This document shows positions 35,557 to 45,276 of a DNA stretch of 64,000 bases, one piece after another. This stretch comes from CALFER01 sp964472395 (GTDB lineage Bacteria; CSSED10-310; CALFER01), in assembly GCA_964472395.1 (NCBI GenBank), contig CAYYMM010000007.1:12534-76533 (forward strand), written 5' to 3'. How positions within the stretch are numbered: position 1 is the first letter of the stretch; each line of letters begins with the position of its first letter. Under the pieces are notes generated by a model that saw only the letters and a program-made list of their open reading frames with translations, had not been told where the DNA came from and ran no database searches. The translations under genes and the position numbers were made by a program.

Positions 35557-36270
35557 TCATTTGAGGGTTTGTTTGATCTGCTGGAGTTCTTTGTGCAGCT
35601 GAATCATTCCCAGAATGGTGCGATAGACGGCCGAGGGTTTGACAGTAGTCTGACCGGCATGACGCGGCAGGTGCGTGACACCGATTTCTTTGACTCTGAA
35701 TCCATACACGACCGCCTTGGCCATGATTTCCGTATCCACCATGAAGTGCTCCGACTTGATCTTGATCCTGTCGAACACTTCCCTGCGGAAAAATTTGAAC
35801 GCACAATCCACATCCCGAACCGTGAATTTAAACACCGCGTGAGACATCAGATTGAAACAACGGGAGACGAATTTACGGATCCATGGATCCTGGCGATCTT
35901 TCCGATATCCCACCACCAGATCGAAATCCCGAGTGTACGGCAACAATAGATCGATCTCATCCAGCTTGAACTGGCAGTCGGAATCCGAGTAAAAGATCAG
36001 GGATTTTTTTGCGTTCGTGAAACCGGTCCGCAGAGCTGCCGTATAGCCGCGGTTGGGTGTATGCGTATAGACGACAAGATTGGCGTATTGCGTCTGAAGT
36101 CGCCTCAACACGTTCGCTGTGTCATCCAGCGAGCCATCATCCACGACGATGATCTCGTAATCGGACGAAACCTTGCGAACCGCCGCATCGGCCTCGGCAA
36201 GCAATCGATCCAGGTTGTCCTGTTCGTTGTATGCCGGAAAAACCATTGAGATCGAGTAATCAGAGTTCAT
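35557..36270 (-). CDS. Glycosyltransferase family 2, DPM/DPG synthase-like
   Basis: 237 residues. The GT-A fold shows SMVFPAYNEQDNLDRLL, EIIVVDDGSLDDT, YTHTPNRGYTAALRTGF and the metal motif FYSDSDCQF, then VGYRKDRQDPWIRK and VDCAFKFFRREVFDRI. Such enzymes transfer a sugar from GDP or UDP to a polyprenyl phosphate at the cytoplasmic face, giving the lipid-linked donors that GT-C enzymes use outside. There is no C-terminal membrane segment. GAGGTG precedes the ATG at 36270. It sits downstream of a methyltransferase and a flippase in the same orientation. Confidence 0.88.
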   Translation of the reverse strand: MNSDYSISMVFPAYNEQDNLDRLLAEADAAVRKVSSDYEIIVVDDGSLDDTANVLRRLQTQYANLVVYTHTPNRGYTAALRTGFTNAKKSLIFYSDSDCQFKLDEIDLLLPYTRDFDLVVGYRKDRQDPWIRKFVSRCFNLMSHAVFKFTVRDVDCAFKFFRREVFDRIKIKSEHFMVDTEIMAKAVVYGFRVKEIGVTHLPRHAGQTTVKPSAVYRTILGMIQLHKELQQIKQTLK

Positions 36271-36347
36271 AAACACCTCGTTGTGAATGTCTCTGGCTCC
36301 TTCATTATACATCTTTCGGCGTGGCGAACCATAGAAATCTCCCGGAT

Positions 36348-36956
36348 TCAGTCCTTTTTCCGGCAAACCACCATTGTCCATGGAAACGGTCTGAGCACCA
36401 CCGCGATACGGAAGTATTCGTCGAGCAACCGGAGAATTCCGCGGCGGGACCAGTGCTGGACATGTCCGGGTGTGTTACCAAGATCCCGGATATAGCGCCC
36501 CGAGATCACATTACCGATCCTCCAGACCGGTTCCCATGGTACGCTGATGATAAAATCCCGGCGACCAACACGCGCGAGCTCCTCCAAACCGGCTCGGATA
36601 TCCGTGAGATGTTCGAGCACTTCGAGTGCCAGAACCAGGTCGTAACTCCTGTCGCGAAACGGGACAGCCCCGCACGATGCCTGAGTAAAACACGATGCCT
36701 GCGCCCGATTCATGGCCCGTTTCAGTTCCTCAAATCCCAGATCCAACCCGCATGCGACAGGCATCGGCTTCCATCTCCGCCTCACACGCTCCAGCATGAC
36801 TCCGTCTCCACATCCGATCTCAAGGACGGAACGCGGAGGCGCGATGACATGCGTCGCCTGGTCGAACGCGTTGAGAAATCCGGTCATGAGCCATTTCGTC
36901 ACCGGGTTATTCGAATCGTATTTATTGTATTGATTGCCCAAAGGAACCCGGTTCAT
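36348..36956 (-). CDS. SAM-dependent methyltransferase, small
   Basis: 202 residues. Motif I is SVLEIGCGDGVMLERV, followed by CGLDLG, then YDLVLALEVLEHLTDIRAGLEEL and DFIISVPWEPVWR. The GNxYNKYDSNNP start is often seen in methyltransferases placed beside glycosyltransferases. The substrate is unknown, possibly a glycan or lipid carrier. Its ATG overlaps the flippase stop by four bases, so the two are translated together. Confidence 0.86.
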   Translation of the reverse strand: MNRVPLGNQYNKYDSNNPVTKWLMTGFLNAFDQATHVIAPPRSVLEIGCGDGVMLERVRRRWKPMPVACGLDLGFEELKRAMNRAQASCFTQASCGAVPFRDRSYDLVLALEVLEHLTDIRAGLEELARVGRRDFIISVPWEPVWRIGNVISGRYIRDLGNTPGHVQHWSRRGILRLLDEYFRIAVVLRPFPWTMVVCRKKD

Positions 36957-38464
36957 CCCGTGTGCCCCCCTTCCCCATCAGTCGATCTATCACAACACGT
37001 TTCAGGAAGATCCGCACTGGAGTGAAGCATGGCACGAATACCGAAAAGATGCCTCCAGGCGATTTCCTTCGTGATGATCAACACGAGACTGTACACCATC
37101 ACCATGAGCGGTACGGCCGCCGCAAGCTTCAGATAACCCCTCAACGGCAGAAAGAATCCCACCGCATAGACAGACGCACCTGCCATACAGGTGTTGATCC
37201 ACGTCGAGAACCTGACGAGTGTGAAACCGGAATTTCTGAGATCTCGGAAGGCCATCATCATACCGATCAACCAGAACACACCCGCACCGATCGCCGCGCC
37301 TTCGATGCCGTACTCCGGAACCAGGACCGTCAACCCGCCGACTTCCAATCCGATCGTCAGAAGGGCTGTGCGGATGGATCGTGACGGCAGGCCGCTTCCG
37401 GTTAGAAGGATGAACGAGATAAACATCATCGAGTAGAACACCTCGCCGATTGGCAGGATTCTGAGCGCGTACCGTCCCTCCCAGTACGCGTGCGGATAGA
37501 CCAGTTGAAGCAACTCGGGTGCAAGCGCTGCGATTCCGGTCGCGATCAGGCAACTGTACAACAAGGTGACTCTCAGAATCCGCTCGGCACGCAGTGCTGT
37601 TTTCCGGGTATCCCTTTCCATTCGACTTGATGAAATGAGAGGGAAGGCCACAAGTCCAATTGCGACGACGCAGATATATGGGATTCTGGAAAAAGTCTGA
37701 GCCGCCGTGTAAAAACCTGCCGATTCTCCCGAATACGCCGCCGGCATCAGGGCTTTGACTGCAAATAGATCGAGATTGAGCAGCAGATTGTTGAACAGTG
37801 TGATCAGCATCGTCGCACACTGAAAGTTGATCAGAATCCGGCAGGAGAACATACTCCCGATGGTGCGCGCCGGTACCTTTGATAACACCATGAATCCGAT
37901 GCTGATGATGACCAGGGATGCGATCAGGTATCCCAGAAATGCCCCGGGCACTCCTTCGCCGAAAAACGCGAATGCCAGAACAAGAATCGTTTTCAGGAGT
38001 GCAAACGAAACATCCAGCGCTGACTGACGAGCAAACAGCCTCCGACCGTTTAACTCCCCCATCACGACACCATACAATGCATACACGCATGGCAATAATG
38101 CACCGATCCGGATCAGACGTACCAGGCCGGGATCCTTCAAAACACCCGCGATCCAAGGTGCGGTCAGAATGATGGCGGCACAGAGAACCCAACCGAATCC
38201 GAATTGGAAGAACAACGCCGTACGGCGAATACTGGATTCCGAATACTCACCGGACGACACGAATCGCGAAATCGCCTGGATCGTGCCAACGATGACGGTC
38301 ATGTTGAAAACATTGAGATATCCGAGAGCGACACCGAACTGACCAAATGCCGATGGTTCGTTCAGAATCCGAGGAAGGAAAAAGTAGATGGCGTATCCGG
38401 AAAGCATGAAGGCCAGTTTGGCCGCGGATAATGCGAGGAACCCGGAAGCTGCCGATTTCATCAT
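36953..38464 (-). CDS. Lipid-linked oligosaccharide flippase-like protein (MOP superfamily)
   Basis: 503 residues with about 14 hydrophobic segments spread along its length, the plan of Wzx/MurJ-type flippases. Family-like stretches are FFLPRILNEPSAFGQFGVAL, SRFVSSGEYSESSIRRTALF and GVFWLIGMMMAFRDL. It would move polyprenyl-linked glycans from the cytoplasmic to the outer leaflet of the inner membrane. This fits the neighbouring GT2 and GT-C genes. It overlaps the downstream methyltransferase gene by ATGA. Confidence 0.86.
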   Translation of the reverse strand: MMKSAASGFLALSAAKLAFMLSGYAIYFFLPRILNEPSAFGQFGVALGYLNVFNMTVIVGTIQAISRFVSSGEYSESSIRRTALFFQFGFGWVLCAAIILTAPWIAGVLKDPGLVRLIRIGALLPCVYALYGVVMGELNGRRLFARQSALDVSFALLKTILVLAFAFFGEGVPGAFLGYLIASLVIISIGFMVLSKVPARTIGSMFSCRILINFQCATMLITLFNNLLLNLDLFAVKALMPAAYSGESAGFYTAAQTFSRIPYICVVAIGLVAFPLISSSRMERDTRKTALRAERILRVTLLYSCLIATGIAALAPELLQLVYPHAYWEGRYALRILPIGEVFYSMMFISFILLTGSGLPSRSIRTALLTIGLEVGGLTVLVPEYGIEGAAIGAGVFWLIGMMMAFRDLRNSGFTLVRFSTWINTCMAGASVYAVGFFLPLRGYLKLAAAVPLMVMVYSLVLIITKEIAWRHLFGIRAMLHSSADLPETCCDRSTDGEGGHTG

Positions 38465-38501
38465 TCAGTCAGCGGATCCAACTCGATTCGAGGGCATCCG
38501 G

Positions 38502-41132
38502 TCATTGGGAAAACGATGACGGGAAGAGATGAAAACAACTCTCCGGCGCTCCGTCGAGAACAACCATGCACAGTTCGAGTGGTCCTTTCACCGGGAGACG
38601 ACCCGGTTCGATCTCGAGCAGAAAACTTCCCGGCACCGATGGCGAATCATCCTCCGGGATAAACACAAGCTGTGCCCCGTCACCTTTCCATGTCGATTGT
38701 GTCGGCACCTGTTTATAATTGATCGGAATGCTGATCCGACCATTCACCCAGAGTTCAGCCGAGAGTTCGGTCCCGGAGAATGCCCCGGAAAACGTGATTT
38801 TCGCAGTGGCATTCGCCTCGATGTTCTCTGTTTTCCAACAGAACGTATCGACATCGTCGCCCTGACAAACCCGGTGCTCCGTTATGAGTTTCTGATCATC
38901 TCCGCCTGCATCGCTCGCATCGGGTTGTGTTGCCCTGCCGGCTATTGCACGAATCCGGGTCAGATCGAAATCCGCCGGTTGATGGCTCTGCTGGTGCTCC
39001 AACTCGATGCTTCTGCCTTCCGTGTCGATCAGGCGGAGCGTGAAGTACCAATCTCCGACCCCCTCACATGATCTCACGAATACCTGATTCCACCCTTCCA
39101 CAAGGACACAATCCCTTGTATCGACACGTGTCGACTGGAGGACGGTCTTTTCAAGAACCACTTGCCCGTTGATGGTGATTTCGAATGGGTCGGGTGACCC
39201 GAAGACTTCAATCCGCGCGTGCTGAGTCTGCGAACTCTGGATATATGTGCAGGCCTTGCCGCAGCATTCCTCGGGATTGTTCTGCGTTTGCGGGTCCTTT
39301 CGGGCAAAGAAACCGTTCAAATCCACGTTGATGAACTGATTGTCCATTCGCTGCCATTGGATCGGCCCATGCATTCCGTCATACTTCCGATCGGGATCGG
39401 TTGAATAATCTGGTTCCGATTGCACGAAAAATTCCTCGCGCGGGGTTCCGAACAACCCGAGAGCGCTCCATTCCGTCAGGAACTGTTTTCTCTTTTTCAG
39501 ATCGATGATGACAAACTCGGTGACTCCATCGGGACCGATGATTTCCTTCTTGACGTCATACTCCTCGAAGTAATTCACCTCATTGGGTCGAACTGCGAAC
39601 AGAGTGGGTTTTTCGACATCATATCGTCTGAATTCATCCGGTTTGAACTCCTGATAGCCGGTTCTGCGACCGTTGACCCAATCATTTGGATCTTTCCGGG
39701 TGTAGAACAGCGCAAAGATGTACGGCATGTTGACATCGGTGGCAGTCAGGAAGCGTTGAGGATAGTCATCCTTTACAGATTCCATGTATTCATACAGTTC
39801 GCGATACCCATACTGGAAGCCGTAAATACCTCGGGCGGATTGTTTATAGTAACTGCCGTAATACCGAGTCTGGTACGCTCGTACGTCGCGCACGACGCAG
39901 ACCAGAAGGAAGCCGGTCAGAGACAAACCGATGAGGATTGCGAGCCATCGCCAGCGGATGCGCATGATCCAGGACAACGCGGTTACACAGGTGAATGCAC
40001 CCAGAATTGCGGGCAGGGGGCTGCCGATGATCGAACGGGTCGCCGACATTTCCTCGTGCATCAGCGCCGCCCCTATGGGAAATGTCATCAGCCACCATAG
40101 CATCATCAATCGGAAACGAGACGGCGTCCAGGAAATCAGTCCGAGACCGCCAAGGATAAGTGGAAAGAATGACCAGTACAGCTCCCCATGACCACTGACT
40201 GAATGACGGATCAGCGGATCACCCGTACGAAAAAGAAAATCAACCCCGTAGTAACCCTGGTAGTTTTTCAGGAAGATGTCTGCTTTTTCCTTGAGGGGTT
40301 TGTCTTGAATGACCCACGAGTTCCGTTTGAAATACTGGTCTGTGCGAGGTTTTGTCAGGTTGAAGTGGACGAATGGGGCCACAGTAAGAAGGATGATCAC
40401 GATTCCGGAGAAAAAGCTGAGTTTATGTTTGAGGATATCCTTGAAAAATAGAACGAAAACTCCTCCTAGGAAAAGCGGCACAAAGAGATTCGCGATCGCG
40501 TAACTGTATGGAGTCAACCCGAAAAGGAACATGGCAACTGCCCAGTTGAAGCCTCCCCGACGAATGGCACGAACTAGAAAAACCATTCCGATCATGAACA
40601 GACATGGAAACGAGATCAACTCAAAGGCGATGCGACTCATATGGATATGCCAAGGGGTTACAGCCAGAAAAAAACTGCCGAAAAGGGCTGCTGTCGCGCC
40701 CCACAACTCATTGATCATCCAGAATAGCGCCAGGACTGTGATCCATCCGAACAACACGCTCGTGAGTCGAAGCGACATTTCAGATAGACCAAACACCTTG
40801 ATCGGGAACATCGCGGCATATATAAAAACCGGGTTCTTGTAGCTGACGAACGACCATGAGAACAACGGCCATCGAACACCGTTCTCATCGATTCCGTAGT
40901 TTGCGAGTGCAAATGCGTTGTACCCCAGTCCGGCTTCATCGCAATACAATCCGGCGGGGACATCACCGACTCTGTAGAAGCGAATGCCGAAGGCGAGTGC
41001 GGCAATCAGGATCAAGAAGAACCAGTGACATGGCCGAAGACGACGACTGAAAATCAGACTCGCATCCGCGTCAACGTCCGCACCGAGCTGATCGAGATAT
41101 TCTTGCGGAGGAGTTGTATCGATCGCTTGCAT
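38502..41132 (-). CDS. GT-C (family 39-like) membrane glycosyltransferase with large C-terminal soluble domain
   Basis: 876 residues from the ATG at 41132. Residues about 30-430 hold some 12 membrane segments of the ArnT/PMT type. The first large loop has the acidic pair DEAG in PAGLYCDEAGLGYNAFALAN, the expected catalytic region. From about residue 430 the chain is soluble and extracytoplasmic: an alpha/beta part (YELYEYMESVKDDYP) and two beta-sandwich-like parts containing WNQVFVRSCEGVGDWYFTLR and AKITFSGAFSGTELSAELWV. Such tails may bind the acceptor. It uses polyprenyl-phosphate sugars as donors. It lies divergent to the next GT2 gene. Confidence 0.8.
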   Translation of the reverse strand: MQAIDTTPPQEYLDQLGADVDADASLIFSRRLRPCHWFFLILIAALAFGIRFYRVGDVPAGLYCDEAGLGYNAFALANYGIDENGVRWPLFSWSFVSYKNPVFIYAAMFPIKVFGLSEMSLRLTSVLFGWITVLALFWMINELWGATAALFGSFFLAVTPWHIHMSRIAFELISFPCLFMIGMVFLVRAIRRGGFNWAVAMFLFGLTPYSYAIANLFVPLFLGGVFVLFFKDILKHKLSFFSGIVIILLTVAPFVHFNLTKPRTDQYFKRNSWVIQDKPLKEKADIFLKNYQGYYGVDFLFRTGDPLIRHSVSGHGELYWSFFPLILGGLGLISWTPSRFRLMMLWWLMTFPIGAALMHEEMSATRSIIGSPLPAILGAFTCVTALSWIMRIRWRWLAILIGLSLTGFLLVCVVRDVRAYQTRYYGSYYKQSARGIYGFQYGYRELYEYMESVKDDYPQRFLTATDVNMPYIFALFYTRKDPNDWVNGRRTGYQEFKPDEFRRYDVEKPTLFAVRPNEVNYFEEYDVKKEIIGPDGVTEFVIIDLKKRKQFLTEWSALGLFGTPREEFFVQSEPDYSTDPDRKYDGMHGPIQWQRMDNQFINVDLNGFFARKDPQTQNNPEECCGKACTYIQSSQTQHARIEVFGSPDPFEITINGQVVLEKTVLQSTRVDTRDCVLVEGWNQVFVRSCEGVGDWYFTLRLIDTEGRSIELEHQQSHQPADFDLTRIRAIAGRATQPDASDAGGDDQKLITEHRVCQGDDVDTFCWKTENIEANATAKITFSGAFSGTELSAELWVNGRISIPINYKQVPTQSTWKGDGAQLVFIPEDDSPSVPGSFLLEIEPGRLPVKGPLELCMVVLDGAPESCFHLFPSSFSQ

Positions 41133-41196
41133 CTTTGTTTGAGTCTCCACTGTTGTCCTTGATGACCTCCTCAATCGAAGCAGTAAAAAGCTCGTT

Positions 41197-41226
41197 AGAA
41201 TAGCGTACCATACATTTGCTTCGCAA
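41197..41226 (-). promoter_or_regulatory. Promoter candidate for the GT-C gene
   Basis: On the minus strand TTGCGA (41226-41221), 18 bases and TATTCT (41202-41197) lie about 65 bases before the ATG at 41132. The divergent gap 41133-41347 holds no other recognised element. Confidence 0.4.
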
Positions 41227-41347
41227 TCGACAGCAACGGTATACATCATGTCATTGTTCCGAACTCCGGATTTTTACGGCACAAATCCGATGGTTATGCT
41301 ATTGTGGAATGTCGTCAATGTCTGACTGGAACGCCGAGGGCATTTTC

Positions 41348-42298
41348 ATGAAACTCGTGATCCAAATCCCCTGCTTCAATGAAGAAGCCAACCTCGCACG
41401 CACCATACGCGATCTTCCGGATCGGATCGATGGGATCGATTCGATCGAGATTCTGGTGATCGATGATGGATCGACAGATCGCACGATTTCGGTTGCGCGC
41501 GAGTCAGGTGTGCATCACGTCCTCCCACTCAACTCACATCTCGGACTCGCCCGTGCATTTTCGGAGGGAATCCGGTATAGCATCTATCAACTTCAGGCCG
41601 ACATCATCGTCAACACCGACGCCGACAACCAGTATCAGGCAAGCTTCATTCCGGATCTGATCCGGCCCATCATGGACAACATCGCGGATATCGCAGTCGG
41701 ATGTCGACCGATTCATCGAATCCCGCATTTTTCAACCAGCAAAAAGCTCCTTCAGAAAACCGGAAGTGCCCTGGTCCGATTCCTGACCGGTTTCAAGGTA
41801 GATGATGCGGCCTCGGGATTTCGGGCTTACAACCGTCGCGCGGCACGACGCATCAAGATCGTTTCGGATTTCACTTACACGATCGAATCGCTGATTCAGG
41901 CCAGCCGAAGTGGCTTTCGCTTGAGGTCCGTTCCGATCGAGATCAATCCGCCCGTTCGCCCGAGCCGCTTGTTTCGAGGAGCATTTGGATACATTACCCG
42001 GCAGATCATGACCATGTTACGAATTTGGGCACTTTACAGCCCTGTCAAGCTGTTCGTCCGCACCGGTGTTCTCAGCCTGGTATTGGGAAGCGGGCTTCTC
42101 CTTCGCTTTGTCTATTATTACCTCATTTCCTGGCCGGAACCATCCGGCAAAGTTCAATCGCTCATCATCTCCAGTGTGTTTTTGATGTTTGGGCTGTTCC
42201 TGGTCCTGATCGGAGTCATTGCCGATCTGCTCGCGGTCAATCGCAGACTGACCGAGGAAGTGATTGATCGGCTGGACGAGATTGATTTCAAGGAATGA
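41348..42298 (+). CDS. Glycosyltransferase family 2 with C-terminal membrane helices
   Basis: 316 residues. KLVIQIPCFNEEANLARTIR, EILVIDDGSTDRTISVARES, HLGLARAFSEGIRYSIY, the metal motif IVNTDADNQYQ and VDDAASGFRAYNR place it with polyprenyl-phosphate sugar synthases. Two hydrophobic segments near residues 240-260 and 275-295 anchor it. It would load the carrier for the GT-C enzyme coded next. GAGGG precedes the ATG; the longer frame to 41216 has no family match. Its stop overlaps a possible start of the next gene (ATGA). Confidence 0.88.
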   Translation: MKLVIQIPCFNEEANLARTIRDLPDRIDGIDSIEILVIDDGSTDRTISVARESGVHHVLPLNSHLGLARAFSEGIRYSIYQLQADIIVNTDADNQYQASFIPDLIRPIMDNIADIAVGCRPIHRIPHFSTSKKLLQKTGSALVRFLTGFKVDDAASGFRAYNRRAARRIKIVSDFTYTIESLIQASRSGFRLRSVPIEINPPVRPSRLFRGAFGYITRQIMTMLRIWALYSPVKLFVRTGVLSLVLGSGLLLRFVYYYLISWPEPSGKVQSLIISSVFLMFGLFLVLIGVIADLLAVNRRLTEEVIDRLDEIDFKE

Positions 42299-42303
42299 TA
42301 TCG

Positions 42304-45276
42304 ATGAAGACGCTTTCCCGAGCTATGTCCCTTTATCTACTGATCGTCATCCTGACGGCATGCAATACCTCCCCCGAACTTCGGAAAATCCAGAACCGTC
42401 AATTGCAGCAGATCGGATCAGCCGGATCCGAACCGGGTGAGTTTCAGGAACCCCGTGGGCTTCATGCCGGACCGGATCAAACACTTATCGTAACAGACTT
42501 CCGGAACTATCGGATTCAGCAAATCGATCGGAACGGGAAAGCGTTGCATTCGTGGGGGAGCAAGGGAAACGGCCCCGGAGAATTGAACGATCCGGCTGAC
42601 GCTGTGATGGATTCGGAGGGGAATCTATATGTCGTCGACACGTGGAATCATCGTATTCAGAAGTGTCTGGCGAACGGAGAATGGCAACTGAATTGGGCTT
42701 CCGGAACGGATTTTTACGCGCCTCGCGGCATCGCGGTCGACTCGAATAAAAAGGTCTATGTTGCGAATACCAGCCAACACAATATCAAAGTGTTCAACTC
42801 GACCGGAAAACTCCTTGCGACCTGGGGATCCAAGGGAACAGCGCGGGAGCAATTTCATGATCCGGTCGGCCTGGCTATTGGCCCCGACGGCAATCTCTAT
42901 GTCGCCGACACCGGGAACCATCGACTCAAAGTTATCGGACCGGGTGGGCAGGTGCTCAGTGTCTTTCCAATTCCGGATCTTGATGGAGAGGCGTTCAACG
43001 AGACATTTGTTTCGGTCGGACCGGATGGAAAGATCTTCCTGTCTGTGCCCCAGCTCAATCACATTCTCGTCCTGAACACCGACGGATCGATTTTCAGTCG
43101 TTTTGGGAAGAAGGGAGGAGGACCGGAAGAGCTTTTCTATCCGACAGGAATCCTGGTCGACGAGAGTCAGTCCATCTATATCTCGGATTCACTGAACCAT
43201 CGGATAGTCAAATACACCTATCCATCCCCATTGGTTGCTCAGACACCCACGAAGCAGTCCACTCTACATCGGATTCTCTCAATCACCCGAATCGTCCTGG
43301 ATCTCATCGCCCTGATTATTGTAATCGTCGCGCTGACCCGGAAACTACGCTCACGAAATAGGCATGTTTTATCACTCGAGAAAACACGAGAACCGTCAAA
43401 GATTCAGTTAAAAATCCGGAAGATGTCTGGATACCCCAAAACACTTCTGATGCTGTTTCTGTCAGGATCGACAGCTGTCGGAGTGTCACTTTGGCTATAT
43501 TCGATCGATAAGCCCGGATTGGCATCGATTATCGCAGTTGTCGGGCTTGTTCTGATTGCTCTGCAGGAGATGCCGCGGACAAATAGCGAGTCTTTTCCTC
43601 GTGAATCACGGGACATGACCCGAAATCGTGTTCTGATGCTCACGTTGATTCTATTGTGCATCACGGTGCTGTTACGGGTTTACCGGTTTGACGAGATCCC
43701 TTGGGGAATAAACAACGACGCGGCTTGGAATGGCACGTTTGCACGTCTGTTTCTGGACGGGAAAGAACCGTACACCCCATTCACCGATCAGGCATGGGGC
43801 AAGGAAACCATGTACTTCTATCTCGTGGCACTGAGTTTTAAGTTATTCGGGATCAGTCGCACAACATTGCTTCTCCCCGGCCTCGTGATCAGCATTCTGA
43901 CCGTTCCAGTACTGCTCCTGTTTTTAAAAAAATTATTCGGATGGCGGTTTGCATTCATTACGGCGTTTGTATTTTCTGCAACTGCCTGGAACATCGTGTT
44001 TTCCAGGACCGGGTACCGCGCAGTCCAGGCTCCGCTGTACCTGTTGCTGACACTCGGGTTTTTCTATCTCGCCGCCGACACCTCTCGTTGGTATCACAAA
44101 CTTCTTTACTATAGTGCCGCAGGATCATCACTCGGAATCGGATTGAATACTTACTTTTCATTCAGAGGCATCCCCATTCTGATGATCGTGATCGGAATCT
44201 TCACCTGGATTGAACACCGACACTTCATGCGCAAAAACTGGTGGGGCCTGGTATTGTTCCTGCTCTTCGCAATTCTATTCTTTACACCTCTGGCCATTTA
44301 TGCATACCACAACTACTCGACATTCATGGCGCGTTCCAATTTCCTGTTTGTTGGGAAGAAGATTCAGGAGTCCGGATCACTCACCCCGCTATTCGACAAC
44401 ATCTACAGAAATTTTCTGGTGTTCACGTACAAGGCGAAAGTCGGCAACTTCTTCAACAATGACTGGCCCATCATCACTCGGTTTCTGGCCTTCTTCGCGC
44501 TGATCGGCAGTGCGGTCCACGTGCGGCATTGTTTCTGTCGCGGATCGTTCACGACCTTGATGATTTTCTGTTTCGGCATTCTTCCAGCTGTTTTATCGGA
44601 ACCCGATGCTGCACGGGGGATCATGAGTCCCATCGCGATCGCCATTTTCGCAGCAACCGGAATCGTCAGCATGCTGAGACTTTTACCGCGTTCGACCCCG
44701 AATCTGCTTCAGAACTCTGTGCTTGCCATGATTGTACTCGCAATCATGTGCTTTGAGAGTCACTTTTACTTCGTCAGGCTTGGGACGAATTACTTCGCTC
44801 AGTACGGATATGCCTGTAAAAACACTCAGATTGGCATAACGGCTTCGGAACTCGCAAAGAACAACCAGATTTACATATCCCAGGCACACTTTATCGACAC
44901 ACCCAAATTCCTCTGTTATGGAATCCCTGGAGACATTTTTGGGATTACGAATGGTGAGGTCATCGAGGTTGTGTCGGATGACACACTTATGAAAAACCTG
45001 CAGCGTATATTAAATACACCGGTTCCAAAGGGGAAAGGTCTGGCATTCATTCTCGAGAGTCATCACAAGAACGACCCCATATTTGAGGCGATCCGTGAAT
45101 CCCAACCGGACGGTGAGTACAAGGTGTTTCGCGATAAAAGACTCGGGATCGAGCCAATTTACTATACATACGTCGTTCCAGCAGACAAAGTCCGTCGTAT
45201 AGGGAGCGAATCAATCGATCCGGCTAATGAGCAGGACTCTGAAAATCCTACCGAGGTGGATTCGGAATCTTTGTGA
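42304..45276 (+). CDS. NHL beta-propeller fused to a GT-C glycosyltransferase (propeller N-terminal)
   Basis: 990 residues from the ATG at 42304. It begins with a lipobox-like signal (VILTAC, Cys20). Residues about 25-305 carry six NHL-type repeats (for example GNLYVVDTWNHRIQKC, GNLYVADTGNHRLKV), each with P-x-G and D-x-x-N-x-R. After a helix at 325-345 and two more segments, residues about 440-830 form a GT39-like membrane domain with RVYRFDEIPWGINNDAAWNG and SRTGYRAVQAPLYLL. The C-terminal ~120 residues are soluble. If the lipobox is used, the propeller sits in the periplasm beside the catalytic loops. The 3' end overlaps the opposing gene by 29 bases. Confidence 0.8.
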   Translation: MKTLSRAMSLYLLIVILTACNTSPELRKIQNRQLQQIGSAGSEPGEFQEPRGLHAGPDQTLIVTDFRNYRIQQIDRNGKALHSWGSKGNGPGELNDPADAVMDSEGNLYVVDTWNHRIQKCLANGEWQLNWASGTDFYAPRGIAVDSNKKVYVANTSQHNIKVFNSTGKLLATWGSKGTAREQFHDPVGLAIGPDGNLYVADTGNHRLKVIGPGGQVLSVFPIPDLDGEAFNETFVSVGPDGKIFLSVPQLNHILVLNTDGSIFSRFGKKGGGPEELFYPTGILVDESQSIYISDSLNHRIVKYTYPSPLVAQTPTKQSTLHRILSITRIVLDLIALIIVIVALTRKLRSRNRHVLSLEKTREPSKIQLKIRKMSGYPKTLLMLFLSGSTAVGVSLWLYSIDKPGLASIIAVVGLVLIALQEMPRTNSESFPRESRDMTRNRVLMLTLILLCITVLLRVYRFDEIPWGINNDAAWNGTFARLFLDGKEPYTPFTDQAWGKETMYFYLVALSFKLFGISRTTLLLPGLVISILTVPVLLLFLKKLFGWRFAFITAFVFSATAWNIVFSRTGYRAVQAPLYLLLTLGFFYLAADTSRWYHKLLYYSAAGSSLGIGLNTYFSFRGIPILMIVIGIFTWIEHRHFMRKNWWGLVLFLLFAILFFTPLAIYAYHNYSTFMARSNFLFVGKKIQESGSLTPLFDNIYRNFLVFTYKAKVGNFFNNDWPIITRFLAFFALIGSAVHVRHCFCRGSFTTLMIFCFGILPAVLSEPDAARGIMSPIAIAIFAATGIVSMLRLLPRSTPNLLQNSVLAMIVLAIMCFESHFYFVRLGTNYFAQYGYACKNTQIGITASELAKNNQIYISQAHFIDTPKFLCYGIPGDIFGITNGEVIEVVSDDTLMKNLQRILNTPVPKGKGLAFILESHHKNDPIFEAIRESQPDGEYKVFRDKRLGIEPIYYTYVVPADKVRRIGSESIDPANEQDSENPTEVDSESL

